NCBI GenBank assembly: GCA_963588905.1
Contig: CAVAJF010000017.1
Location: forward strand, 1-64,000
Length of the DNA: 64,000 nt
Reading direction: 5' to 3'
Origin: Butyricicoccus_A sp963588905
GTDB taxonomy: Bacteria; Bacillota; Clostridia; Oscillospirales; Butyricicoccaceae
The position numbers and the translations under genes were made by a program. Below are positions 32,307 to 40,754 of the stretch, one piece after another. Every line of letters begins with the position of its first letter. Position 1 is the stretch's first letter. Below the pieces are notes generated by a model. That model had not been told where the DNA came from, made no database searches, and was given only the letters and a program-made list of their open reading frames with translations.

Positions 32307-33405
32307 GACAATCGCGTCCTGCTCTTTCCTTTAATTTGTTCATGGCATCCGTAAGCATCTGCTTGGTGACAACATATGGGTAATGCGCCACATCCGACAT
32401 GTGCGGGATGCGGTCTGTGCTTTCTTCCCACTGTTCTTCGGAGATTTCAATCTCTTCCAAAGAAACCGGCAGCTTGACGGCCTTGTTGAGCTGGTAAACC
32501 TTCTCAAATTCTTCGTCCTGTCCATCGACGAGCAGGGCGAGCAGAACGCCAAAACCGACAACCTCGCCGTGCAGGTGCTTTTCCTCAGTAATCGGATAAT
32601 TGGTCAGCGCATAGAAAACAGCATGTGCCAGACCGCTGTTGTAATCCGGTGTGAAGTCCTTGGTCAGGAAAATAGAAGCAACGCCGGTTGTGACGATGAT
32701 GGCCAGAATAATCTGCTCGACTTCATAAGAGGAAATGCCCTTCTGATGATCGGCAAAGCCCTTTGCACCGTAAGCGAGCAGCGGATCGCGACACATATGC
32801 GAGATGGCGACGCCGACAGCTGTGAAGTGCTCGAGACGCTCATCACGGGAAGAAATCGTCGCTTCATAGAATTTGGCGTAGGTATCGCCCATGCCTGCCC
32901 ACATGTATCGGCACGGAGCCTTGGCAATGATTTCTGTGTCAATAAACGCGTGCATTGCCGGACGGACGAAGAAATTCGGCTTTAAAAAGGTGCCGTCCTC
33001 ATTGTACATAATCGATACGGCGGTGCAGGCCGAGCAGTTGGAAGCGATGGTCGGGAATGTAAATACCGGCTTGTCATCCGTGATGCACAGGCACTTGACG
33101 GTGTCCAACGCCTTGCCGCCGCCGACACCGAACACCATATCCGCTTCGTGATAGATCGGCATGGCGCGCAGACGCTCAACATTTGCATAGGTGCAGTCCT
33201 TGCCGAACAGCTCGACACCGATGATTTCCAAATTGGTTTCATCGACAGCGGCGCGGATTTTGTTTAACGCTGCACCGAGTGCTTTTTCGCCGCCAATGAC
33301 CAGAATGGTTTTGCCATACGATTCGCAGACCGGGCCAATCTTGTTATAAATGGTATTGCCGATGGAATAACTCGGCAGATGTACCTCGTAGTTTTCCAGT
33401 TTCAT
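32299..33405 (-). CDS. iron-containing alcohol dehydrogenase-type (glycerol dehydrogenase-like) protein
   Basis: A 368-residue member of the Fe-ADH/dehydroquinate synthase-like superfamily. It has the nucleotide-binding VFGVGGGKALDTVKCL (G-G-G-K-x-x-D) and TIASNCSACTAVSIMYNEDG. Metal-binding region candidates are HAVFYALTNYPITEEKHLHGEVVGFG (His-His) and an Asp near MWAGMGDTYAKFYE. It resembles glycerol dehydrogenase and related short relatives; substrate unknown. Its mRNA begins with a T-box, so it is made when one charged tRNA is scarce. Translationally coupled to the YkvI transporter. Confidence 0.85.
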   Translation of the reverse strand: MKLENYEVHLPSYSIGNTIYNKIGPVCESYGKTILVIGGEKALGAALNKIRAAVDETNLEIIGVELFGKDCTYANVERLRAMPIYHEADMVFGVGGGKALDTVKCLCITDDKPVFTFPTIASNCSACTAVSIMYNEDGTFLKPNFFVRPAMHAFIDTEIIAKAPCRYMWAGMGDTYAKFYEATISSRDERLEHFTAVGVAISHMCRDPLLAYGAKGFADHQKGISSYEVEQIILAIIVTTGVASIFLTKDFTPDYNSGLAHAVFYALTNYPITEEKHLHGEVVGFGVLLALLVDGQDEEFEKVYQLNKAVKLPVSLEEIEISEEQWEESTDRIPHMSDVAHYPYVVTKQMLTDAMNKLKERAGRDCHE

Positions 33406-33442
33406 AATAATAGATACTCCCAACAATGATAAATTTGCAAAT

Positions 33443-33743
33443 AAAAAAAGCCTTCATCCCACGTTCCGCATCTCTGCGAAATCTCTGGGACAAAAGCTAT
33501 CAGCTTCTGCGGTGCCACCCATATTGCCGACATCAGAAAAAGAAATCGACCACTTACCACACACCAACATGTGCGTTCCACGATAACGGCGGGAGACCGT
33601 CAGCGCCTACTTGCCAAACGGCGTTCAGGCTGCCCTCACGAGTCCATTCGGCATCATCCGTACCACTGTAATCCCACTATCTACAGCTCTCTGTGCGTAC
33701 TTCACGAAGCGTACTTGTCTCGATCAACGGTTTTTACTATGTT
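33443..33743 (-). promoter_or_regulatory. T-box riboswitch, probably tryptophan-specific
   Basis: On the minus strand the leader has the T-box sequence GGGTGGCACCGC (complement of 33509-33520) and the terminator stem AGCTTTTGTCCCA / TGGGATGAAGGCT followed by seven Ts (33443-33498). Stem I has AGTA repeats, AGAGAG, and then GAATGGACTCG, in which TGG (complement of 33644-33646) sits in the specifier context GAA-codon-A. UGG would select tRNA-Trp. Specifier choice is by eye, so less certain than the T-box itself. Confidence 0.85.
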
Positions 33744-33749
33744 GTATTA

Positions 33750-33778
33750 AAAGTACCACACGAGCGCGATGTTGTCAA
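33750..33778 (-). promoter_or_regulatory. promoter of the T-box operon
   Basis: On the minus strand: TTGACA (complement of 33773-33778), 17-base spacer, TACTTT (complement of 33750-33755). Confidence 0.75.
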
Positions 33779-33859
33779 GTGGAGAACAGAAAATATTTTT
33801 TATATAAAATTTTAATATATCTTACATTCCAGACAGATATTTTACGAAAGAAACCGAGA

Positions 33860-33914
33860 TTTACGAATATTTTACCGCTTGGCTGGCGCGGAGTTTACAC
33901 GATGTGCGTAGAAT
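33860..33914 (+). promoter_or_regulatory. putative Pho-box promoter of the pst operon
   Basis: TTTACG at 33860, TTTACC at 33871 (11-base period), TTTACA at 33894 (23 after the second), then 9 bases and TAGAAT at 33909-33914. The same spacing recurs upstream of nptA. An extra TTTACG lies at 33841. No normal -35 is spaced at 17, which fits an activator-dependent promoter. Confidence 0.65.
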
Positions 33915-33970
33915 AGAGGCTGTTGAACGAAACAAAATCTTATGATGACACGAATGAAAGGACTTCGATT

Positions 33971-34891
33971 ATGAAAGCAATGAAGACACTCAAGCGTTTT
34001 GGCGCAATGTCCCTGGCAGGTATGCTGCTGATGGGCGCACTGGCAGGCTGCGGCAGCTCTAGCTCCGACACTAAGACAAATTCTGACGGTTCTACCGCAA
34101 GCGGCAACGTAAGCGGCGCTATTGATGTTGTATCCCGTGAGGACGGTTCTGGTACCCGCGGCGCATTTATCGAGCTGTTTGGTATTGAGACCAAGGACGC
34201 AAGCGGCAACAAGACCGACAACACCACGACCGATGCGATCATTGCCAACCAGACCGAAGTTATGATGCAGAATGTACAGGGTGATGAGAACGCTATCGGT
34301 TACGCATCTCTCGGTTCGATGAGTGATTCTGTCAAGGCTGTCAAGATTGACGGTGCAGAGGCAACCACGGACAACGTACTCAACGGTTCGTATAAAATCT
34401 CTCGTCCGTTTAACGTAGCAACCAAGAGCGACCTGAGCGCAGCGGCACAGGACTTCCTCAACTACATCCTGTCCGCCGATGGTCAGAAAATCATCTCTGA
34501 TAACGGATACATTCCGGTAGATGACAAGGCTGCGGCATATCAGGCCGGCGATGCTTCCGGTGATGTCACAGTTGCCGGATCCTCTTCCGTAACACCGGTC
34601 ATGGAAAAGCTGAAGGAAGCCTATGAGGGCGTCAACAAGAACGTCAAGGTAACCGTACAGGAATCCGATTCTACGACCGGTATGACCAGCGCAAGCGAAG
34701 GCACCTGCGACATCGGCATGGCATCTCGTGACCTGACGGATGAGGAAAAGCAGACGCTGACGCCGACGGAAATCGCACTGGACGGCATTGCAGTCATTGT
34801 CAATCCGAGCAATAGCATTGACAATCTGACCTCTGATCAGGTAAAGGGCATCTTTACCGGTGAGATTACCGACTGGGCTGACGTACAGTAA
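33971..34891 (+). CDS. pstS: phosphate-binding lipoprotein PstS, half-domains in swapped order
   Basis: A 306-residue exported lipoprotein with lipobox LAGC (Cys ~27). It binds phosphate for the Pst ABC importer. In ordinary PstS the GSSSV-T-P block comes first and SREDGSGTR later. Here SREDGSGTR is at ~56-64, and AIGY, RPFN and GYIP follow; then AGSSSVTPVMEKL appears at ~203 and IFTGEITDWADV closes the protein. All phosphate-contact motifs remain but the order is circularly permuted. ATG 33971 follows AAAGGA. Confidence 0.92.
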   Translation: MKAMKTLKRFGAMSLAGMLLMGALAGCGSSSSDTKTNSDGSTASGNVSGAIDVVSREDGSGTRGAFIELFGIETKDASGNKTDNTTTDAIIANQTEVMMQNVQGDENAIGYASLGSMSDSVKAVKIDGAEATTDNVLNGSYKISRPFNVATKSDLSAAAQDFLNYILSADGQKIISDNGYIPVDDKAAAYQAGDASGDVTVAGSSSVTPVMEKLKEAYEGVNKNVKVTVQESDSTTGMTSASEGTCDIGMASRDLTDEEKQTLTPTEIALDGIAVIVNPSNSIDNLTSDQVKGIFTGEITDWADVQ

Positions 34892-34909
34892 TCAGAAATA
34901 GGATGACAT

Positions 34910-34949
34910 GCAGCAACCTTCCGTCCGTCAAACGCCGGAGGGTTGTTGC
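34910..34949 (+). promoter_or_regulatory. strong stem-loop between pstS and pstC
   Basis: A 14-bp stem (34910-34923 with 34936-34949, two G-U pairs) with no T-run. Probably a partial terminator or mRNA stabiliser that keeps PstS in excess over the membrane subunits. Confidence 0.65.
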
Positions 34950-34988
34950 TTGTCAAACGGATATACGCAACAAAGAGGGTTTCATTGT

Positions 34989-35858
34989 ATGTTAAAACGA
35001 CAAAAGATTATGGAGCGCGGCATGTCTTGGCTGTTCGCCTTGTGTGCTTGTATGTCCATTGTTGCCGTTGCACTGATTTGTGTGTTCCTGTTCGCCAACG
35101 GCATTCCGGCGATGAAGGAAATTGGCTTGTTCCAGTTTTTGCTGGGCACGGACTGGGCACCGAAGAATCAGCCGGCAAGTTATGGCATTCTGCCAATGAT
35201 TGTTGGCAGTTTGTGCGTCACAGCAGGCGCCGTGATTATCGGTTTGCCGATTGGCTTGCTGACAGCAATTTATCTGTCTCGCTTCTGTCCGGAAAAGCTG
35301 CATAAGGTACTCGAACCGCTGGTTCAGCTGATGGCAGGCATTCCGTCTATTATTTATGGTTTCTTTGGTCTGGTTGTCATGGTGCCGCTGGCGCGCAACC
35401 TGCACGGCTGCACCGGTGTCAGTATGCTGACCGCTGCGGTACTGCTTGGCATTATGATTTTGCCGACCATTATCAATTTGAGTGAATCGGCACTCAATGC
35501 TGTCCCAAACAGCTATTATGAGGGCGCGCTGGCACTCGGTTCCACCCATGAGCACGCGACGTTTTTCGCTGTTCTTCCGGCTGCTAAATCGGGTATTTTG
35601 GCAGCAGCTGTGCTCGGCATCGGCAGAGCCATCGGCGAGACCATGGCTGTTATCATGGTAGCGGGCAATCAGGCGCGCATTCCGACCAGCATTCTGCGCG
35701 GTGTGCGCACGATGACCGCCAATATCGTACTGGAAATGGGCTATGCGACCGGTCTGCATCGGCAGGCATTGATTGCTACCGGCGTGGTACTGTTTGTATT
35801 TATTTTGATTATCAATATCACGTTTGCCATCATCAAAAAGAGAGGTGAGAAGATATGA
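34989..35858 (+). CDS. pstC: phosphate ABC transporter permease PstC
   Basis: A 289-residue inner-membrane permease with six helices. It has the ABC-permease EAA loop SYYEGALALGSTHEHATFFAVLPAAKSGILAAAVLGIGRAIGETMAV. Other PstC features are GIPSIIYGFFGLVVMVPLAR and the early FLLGTDWAPKNQPASYGILPMIVGSL. ATG 34989 is chosen after AGAGGG; the frame extends further upstream into the stem-loop. The stop overlaps the pstA start. Confidence 0.95.
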   Translation: MLKRQKIMERGMSWLFALCACMSIVAVALICVFLFANGIPAMKEIGLFQFLLGTDWAPKNQPASYGILPMIVGSLCVTAGAVIIGLPIGLLTAIYLSRFCPEKLHKVLEPLVQLMAGIPSIIYGFFGLVVMVPLARNLHGCTGVSMLTAAVLLGIMILPTIINLSESALNAVPNSYYEGALALGSTHEHATFFAVLPAAKSGILAAAVLGIGRAIGETMAVIMVAGNQARIPTSILRGVRTMTANIVLEMGYATGLHRQALIATGVVLFVFILIINITFAIIKKRGEKI

Positions 35859-36742
35859 CTGGAAGCAGAGCGATGGAGATGCCGAGGGAGCATGTCCAGC
35901 GTAAAAATTCTTCTCCCAAGCCGACACAGACCATTCACTCGTTGGTTTTGCGTCTGCTCGTGTACGGCGCAGCTATCTTTACGTTTGCGGTTCTCGCATT
36001 TTTGATTGGTTATATTCTCATCAAGGGCATTCCGTATCTGACACCGGATCTGTTCTCCTGGACGTATACCTCGACAAACTGCTCGATGCTACCGTCCATT
36101 ATCACAACGATTGAGATGACGCTGCTCTCGCTGCTCATTGCCATTCCGATCAGTGTGTTCACCGCGGTCTACTTGGTAGAGTACGCAAAGAAGGGCAACA
36201 AGCTGGTCGGTCTCATGCGTCTGACGGCAGAAACGCTGTCCGGCATTCCGTCTATTGTCTATGGCCTGTTCGGTATGCTGTTCTTCGTCACACAGCTGCA
36301 TTGGAAGCTGTCGCTGCTGTCCGGTGCGATGACGCTGTCTATTATGGTGCTGCCGCTCATCATGCGAAGCACAGAAGAAGCGCTGCTTGCTGTGCCGGAT
36401 ATGTACCGTGAGGCGAGCTTTGGACTGGGCGCGGGCAGACTGCGCACCGTGTTCCGCATCGTGCTTCCGTCTGCGATGCCGGGTATTTTGGCGGGTATTA
36501 TTTTGGCGGTCGGCCGTATCGTTGGCGAGACCGCAGCGCTGATTTATACCGCTGGCACAGCGACAGATATGGCAACCGGCCTGTTTTCTTCCGGCCGTAC
36601 TTTGGCGGTACACATGTACTGCCTGTCCAGCGAGGGTCTGCACACGGATCAGGCATATGCAACAGCCGTTGTTTTGCTGCTGATTGTTCTGGCAATGAAT
36701 ACCATTTCCGCGCTCGTGGCACGGAAGCTGACGAAAAAGTAA
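35855..36742 (+). CDS. pstA: phosphate ABC transporter permease PstA
   Basis: A 295-residue permease. A ~35-residue polar N-terminus precedes six helices. Typical segments are IPYLTPDLFSWTYTSTNCSMLPSI, ETLSGIPSIVYGLFGMLFFV and the EAA loop MYREASFGLGAGRLRTVFRIVLPSAMPGILAGIILAVGRIVGETAAL. It overlaps pstC by 4 bases (ATGA), and pairs with PstC to form the pore. Confidence 0.95.
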   Translation: MTGSRAMEMPREHVQRKNSSPKPTQTIHSLVLRLLVYGAAIFTFAVLAFLIGYILIKGIPYLTPDLFSWTYTSTNCSMLPSIITTIEMTLLSLLIAIPISVFTAVYLVEYAKKGNKLVGLMRLTAETLSGIPSIVYGLFGMLFFVTQLHWKLSLLSGAMTLSIMVLPLIMRSTEEALLAVPDMYREASFGLGAGRLRTVFRIVLPSAMPGILAGIILAVGRIVGETAALIYTAGTATDMATGLFSSGRTLAVHMYCLSSEGLHTDQAYATAVVLLLIVLAMNTISALVARKLTKK

Positions 36743-36757
36743 GAGGAACTATCATTT

Positions 36758-37516
36758 ATGAGTATGCATATGAAATACAAAATTCAGGACTTGAATCTGC
36801 ATTATGGTCAGTTTCATGCCCTTAAGAACATCAATTTGGAGCTGCCGGAAAAGGAAATCACGGCGTTCATCGGCCCGTCCGGCTGTGGTAAATCCACGCT
36901 GCTCAAGACGCTCAACCGCATGAATGACTTGGTAGAGGGATGCAAGATTGACGGCACCGTTCTGCTGGATGGCGAGGACATCTTTGGCAATATGGACGTC
37001 AACGTCCTGCGCCGCCGCGTCGGCATGGTGTTCCAGAAGCCGAATCCGTTCCCGATGAGCATCTATGACAACATTGCGTTCGGCCCGCGCACCCACGGCA
37101 TTCACAAGAAGGCTGTTCTCGATGAAATTGTCGAAAAGAGCCTGCGCAATGCGGCGATTTGGGATGAAGTCAAGGACAGACTGGACAAGAGCGCACTGGG
37201 CATGTCCGGCGGTCAGCAGCAGAGACTGTGCATCGCTCGTGCCCTGGCGATTGAGCCGGAAGTGCTGCTGATGGATGAGCCGACGTCGGCACTGGACCCG
37301 ATTTCTACGATGAAGGTCGAGGATCTGGTACAGGATCTCAAGCAGGATTACACCATTGTGATGGTTACGCACAACATGCAGCAGGCGACTCGTGTTTCGG
37401 ACAAAACGGCATTTTTTCTGCTGGGCGAAGTGGTAGAATTTAACGAGACCGCAGAGCTGTTCTCGATGCCGAAGGATCAGAGAACGGAAAATTACATCAC
37501 CGGCAGATTCGGTTAA
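36758..37516 (+). CDS. pstB: phosphate ABC transporter ATP-binding protein PstB
   Basis: A 252-residue ATPase with Walker A GPSGCGKST, the PstB-specific LLKTLNRMNDL, signature ALGMSGGQQQRLCIARALA, Walker B VLLMDEPTSALDP and the switch histidine in MVTHNMQQA. It drives phosphate import. Start after GAGGAAC. Confidence 0.97.
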   Translation: MSMHMKYKIQDLNLHYGQFHALKNINLELPEKEITAFIGPSGCGKSTLLKTLNRMNDLVEGCKIDGTVLLDGEDIFGNMDVNVLRRRVGMVFQKPNPFPMSIYDNIAFGPRTHGIHKKAVLDEIVEKSLRNAAIWDEVKDRLDKSALGMSGGQQQRLCIARALAIEPEVLLMDEPTSALDPISTMKVEDLVQDLKQDYTIVMVTHNMQQATRVSDKTAFFLLGEVVEFNETAELFSMPKDQRTENYITGRFG

Positions 37517-37529
37517 GGGGAGGACGACT

Positions 37530-38186
37530 ATGCGAACCAAATATGACAAGCAGTTGACGGCACTGCACGATGAATTGATTGCCATGGGTGCTCTGTGTGA
37601 GGCGGCGATCCATCATGCGGTAGAAGCCCTGCGCACACGCGATGCGGAGCTGGCAAAGCGCACGATGGAAGGCGATAAGGAAATCGACCAGAAAGAGCGC
37701 GTCATTGAGAGCGCGTGCCTCAAGCTGCTGCTGGAACAGCAGCCGGTGGCGCGAGACCTGCGCGAAGTGTCCGCAGCCCTGAAGATGGTCACGGATCTGG
37801 AACGCATCGGCGATCTCGCGGATGACATTGCAGATGTCTCCCTGTTTTTGTGCGAGACACCGAACTATGCTGCGCCGGAACAGATCGACTATATGGTGGA
37901 AGCTGCGACAAAAATGGTGCATGATTCCATTGATGCCTTTGTTGCCAATGATCTGGCAAAGGCACACAGCGTCATGGAGTATGATGATGTGGTAGACCGT
38001 CTGTTCAATGAGGTGCGCACGGTACTGGTCAAGCGCATTCATGCATCCATGGACGATGCCGAGCAGGCCATGGATATTATGATGATTTCCAAGTATCTGG
38101 AGCGCATCGGTGACCATGCCGTCAACATTTCCGAGTGGGTAGAATTTTCTATCACGGGTACCTATAAAAATTCCCGCGTGCTGTGA
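37530..38186 (+). CDS. phoU: phosphate signalling regulator PhoU
   Basis: A 218-residue all-helical protein with two three-helix repeats. Family motifs are EKD-like VIESACLKLLLEQQPVARDLREVSAALKMVTDLERIGDLADDIAD and, in the second repeat, MMISKYLERIGDHAVNISEWVEF (metal-binding E-R-x-x-D in both). It normally restrains Pst and the PhoR-PhoB system when phosphate is ample. Same operon, 13 bases after pstB. Confidence 0.96.
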   Translation: MRTKYDKQLTALHDELIAMGALCEAAIHHAVEALRTRDAELAKRTMEGDKEIDQKERVIESACLKLLLEQQPVARDLREVSAALKMVTDLERIGDLADDIADVSLFLCETPNYAAPEQIDYMVEAATKMVHDSIDAFVANDLAKAHSVMEYDDVVDRLFNEVRTVLVKRIHASMDDAEQAMDIMMISKYLERIGDHAVNISEWVEFSITGTYKNSRVL

Positions 38187-38196
38187 GGCGGGGAGC

Positions 38197-38874
38197 ATGA
38201 ACATTTATGTGGTAGATGCAGATGAGAGCACACGCAGTATGCTGCTGTATGTATTAAGCGAACAGTCATATACGACAAACGGCTTTGAAAACGCGGAATC
38301 GTTTAAGGCTGCCATGCGCAAGCAGCTGCCCAATCTCATTTTGCTGGATCGGGCGATGCCGGAGGAGGATGGCTTGACCTTGCTCAAATGGCTCAAGTCT
38401 GACCGACGCACCGCGTCAGTGCCTGTGATTTTGCTCATGAATCAGGCGACAGAGATGGATAAAGTTCTTGGACTGGATCACGGTGCGGATGACTGTATCT
38501 CCAAGCCATTTGGTATTTTGGAGCTGCTGTCACGGATTCATGCGATTTTGCGGCGGACAGAGCAACGAACCGCGCCAAGCGACGAGACCCAGCGGGTATA
38601 TCAGGACATTATCGTGTATCCGAATCGGCATTTGGTGACGCTGCATGGCAGAGAGGTTCATCTGACCAAGAAAGAATTTCGACTGCTGTGGTATTTGCTG
38701 GAAAATCGAGGACACGTGATGACGCGCGAACGAATCATGGAGTATGTGTGGGATGCAGATTTTGATGTAGAGACACGCACGATTGATATTCATATCAACA
38801 CACTGCGCAAAAAGCTCAAAGATAACGGCTGCATGATCCAAACCATTCGCGGTGTCGGATATAAAATCAGCTGA
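38197..38874 (+). CDS. phoB: PhoB-like (OmpR-family) response regulator with atypical receiver
   Basis: A 225-residue regulator. The receiver has the phospho-acceptor Asp51 (LILLDRAMPEEDG) and Lys103 (SKPFG), but one acidic-pocket residue is Ala (VVDADES) and the conserved Thr/Ser after strand 4 is Met81 (VILLMNQ). The winged-helix domain is intact (HLTKKEFRLLWYLLENRGHVMTRERIMEYVW, TIDIHINTLRKKLKDNG, IRTIRGVGYKI-like end). It closes the pst operon, 10 bases after phoU, and no PhoR kinase is in the window. Confidence 0.9.
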   Translation: MNIYVVDADESTRSMLLYVLSEQSYTTNGFENAESFKAAMRKQLPNLILLDRAMPEEDGLTLLKWLKSDRRTASVPVILLMNQATEMDKVLGLDHGADDCISKPFGILELLSRIHAILRRTEQRTAPSDETQRVYQDIIVYPNRHLVTLHGREVHLTKKEFRLLWYLLENRGHVMTRERIMEYVWDADFDVETRTIDIHINTLRKKLKDNGCMIQTIRGVGYKIS

Positions 38875-38878
38875 GGAG

Positions 38879-38908
38879 AAAGACCTGGAAATATTCTGGG
38901 TCTTTTTG
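38879..38908 (+). terminator. terminator of the pst operon
   Basis: AAAGACC / GGTCTTT stem with a T-rich tail just after the response regulator. Confidence 0.7.
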
Positions 38909-38913
38909 TCTAT

Positions 38914-38968
38914 TTTACGTTGATTTTACGCAAAGATTGTTTTGGACTTTACATGCGCTTCGTATACT
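38914..38968 (+). promoter_or_regulatory. putative Pho-box promoter of nptA-pstS2
   Basis: TTTACG at 38914, TTTACG at 38925 (11-base period), TTTACA at 38948 (23 later), 9 bases, then TATACT at 38963-38968. Spacing is identical to the pst operon promoter. Confidence 0.65.
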
Positions 38969-39013
38969 TAACCGTGATGAAACAAGAAGGTCTGTATATT
39001 ATAGGAGGAAATT

Positions 39014-40744
39014 ATGAATGAGATTATGACGACGGTCTTTGGCTTAGCCGGAGGCCTCGCGATGTTTCTGTTCGGTATGAACAGCATGAGCGACGCCCTG
39101 CAAAAGGCAGCGGGCGAGCGCATGAAGCAAATTTTAAGTTTTCTGACGAAAAATCCAATTATGGGCGCACTGGCAGGTGCACTAGTCACCGCCGTGCTGC
39201 AAAGCTCCTCGGCAACCACAGTTATGGTTATCGGCTTCGTCAGCGCCGGTCTGATGACGCTGCCGCAGGGCATTTCAGTCATTTTTGGCGCGAATATCGG
39301 CACGACGATGACCGCACAGCTGATGGCATTTAAAATCAGCGATTATATTTATCCGATTATCTTTATTGGCTTTATCGTGTACTTTATCGCCAAGAACGAG
39401 AAGGCAAAGAACATCGGCATGGTCATTTTCTCGTTTGGTCTGCTGTTTGAAGGCATTGAGATTATGGGTAGTGTCATGAAACCGCTCGCAGGCAGTGCCG
39501 TGTTCACGGATCTGATGGGTCGCGTCTCGGAGATTCCGGCACTCGGCGTACTGCTCGGTGCAGCGATGACGCTGGTTGTCCAGAGCTCTTCCGCAACGAT
39601 TGCGGTTTTGCAGAACTTTGCCTCGCAGCCTGCCGCAGACGGCGTGACCAGTGTGATTGGTCTGGCGGGTGCGATTCCGATTCTGCTCGGTGACAACATC
39701 GGCACGACCATTACCGCTCTGCTGGCATCCATTGGTCAGTCCAAGGCTGCCAAGCGCACGGCAATTTCTCACAGTATCTTTAATATCTCCGGTTCGATTG
39801 TATTTGCCTGTCTGATTCGCCCATTTGCGGCATTTATCACCTATATTTCCCCGAAGGGCAACGAAATAGACGTCATTGCACGTCAGATTGCCAATGCACA
39901 TACTTGCTTTAACATTGTCTGCACGCTGATTTGGCTGCCGCTGCTGCCGGTCATGATTAAAATTGTCACGACCATTATTCCGGGCAAGGACAAGCTGCCG
40001 CAGACCGACTGCAAGCCGAAGTTCCTCGATGAAAAGCTGCTGGATCAGCCGGTTGCAGCGATGTATCTGCTGTCGCAGGAGATTGGCCGCTGTGCGGATA
40101 TGGCATCGGATATGCTGCGCACAGCAAAGGCTGCACTAGACGGCAAGGCAGAGGTTTTCCACAATTATGAAGTAGAGTCAAACAATGTACGCAATCTGAG
40201 AAATGACATCAATGAATACACGGCAAAACTGCTGTCCAGCGGTGTACTGACAGAAAACCAGTCGGAACAGACGGCGGGGCTGCTGTACGTCAGCAACAAT
40301 ATTGACCGTATGACAGAGTACAGCCAGAACGTCACGGAAATGGTACAGAAGATATACCAGACCGGAAAGAAGCTGTCCTCGTCGGCAGAGAAAGAGCTGG
40401 AAGAGTGCTACGATACCGCGCACGATTTGTTTGACCGCGCTGTGGATTCTGTGCGATACGGTGATACGAACATGGCACAGCAGGTGCTTGCGGATAAGAA
40501 AAAGATGCGCAAGGCACAAAAACGCTTCAACAAGGCACATATGGCTCGCGTCAAGGCAGGCAAGTGCGAAGCAAGCATGACCGCCGATTTCTCCGCGATT
40601 TTGTACGGATTAGAACGTATCGTAGACAACAGCGTGAATATTGCGGAGGAAACGATGGATAACATTCGTTTTGTGGAACTGGAGCCTGCACAGATGGAAG
40701 CACTGTCTGAACGCGGCATTCCGGTACCGGTTCCGGCGCAGTGA
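39014..40744 (+). CDS. nptA: Na+/phosphate cotransporter family protein with PhoU-like tail
   Basis: A 576-residue protein. The first ~330 residues hold two inverted repeats of the Na/Pi-II family, each with the QSSSATT signature (VLQSSSATTVMVIGF; VVQSSSATIAVLQNF) and GANIGTTMT / GDNIGTTIT. The last ~200 residues are a soluble helical PhoU-like domain. It is the second phosphate system here and is co-transcribed with the pstS2 gene 10 bases later. In this architecture the tail is thought to regulate transport; direction of transport is not fixed by sequence. Confidence 0.93.
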   Translation: MNEIMTTVFGLAGGLAMFLFGMNSMSDALQKAAGERMKQILSFLTKNPIMGALAGALVTAVLQSSSATTVMVIGFVSAGLMTLPQGISVIFGANIGTTMTAQLMAFKISDYIYPIIFIGFIVYFIAKNEKAKNIGMVIFSFGLLFEGIEIMGSVMKPLAGSAVFTDLMGRVSEIPALGVLLGAAMTLVVQSSSATIAVLQNFASQPAADGVTSVIGLAGAIPILLGDNIGTTITALLASIGQSKAAKRTAISHSIFNISGSIVFACLIRPFAAFITYISPKGNEIDVIARQIANAHTCFNIVCTLIWLPLLPVMIKIVTTIIPGKDKLPQTDCKPKFLDEKLLDQPVAAMYLLSQEIGRCADMASDMLRTAKAALDGKAEVFHNYEVESNNVRNLRNDINEYTAKLLSSGVLTENQSEQTAGLLYVSNNIDRMTEYSQNVTEMVQKIYQTGKKLSSSAEKELEECYDTAHDLFDRAVDSVRYGDTNMAQQVLADKKKMRKAQKRFNKAHMARVKAGKCEASMTADFSAILYGLERIVDNSVNIAEETMDNIRFVELEPAQMEALSERGIPVPVPAQ

Positions 40745-40754
40745 GGTGATTGCA

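Noticed and set aside
33426..33770. Frames of 80-100 codons upstream of the dehydrogenase
   Set aside because: The stretch is explained by the T-box leader.
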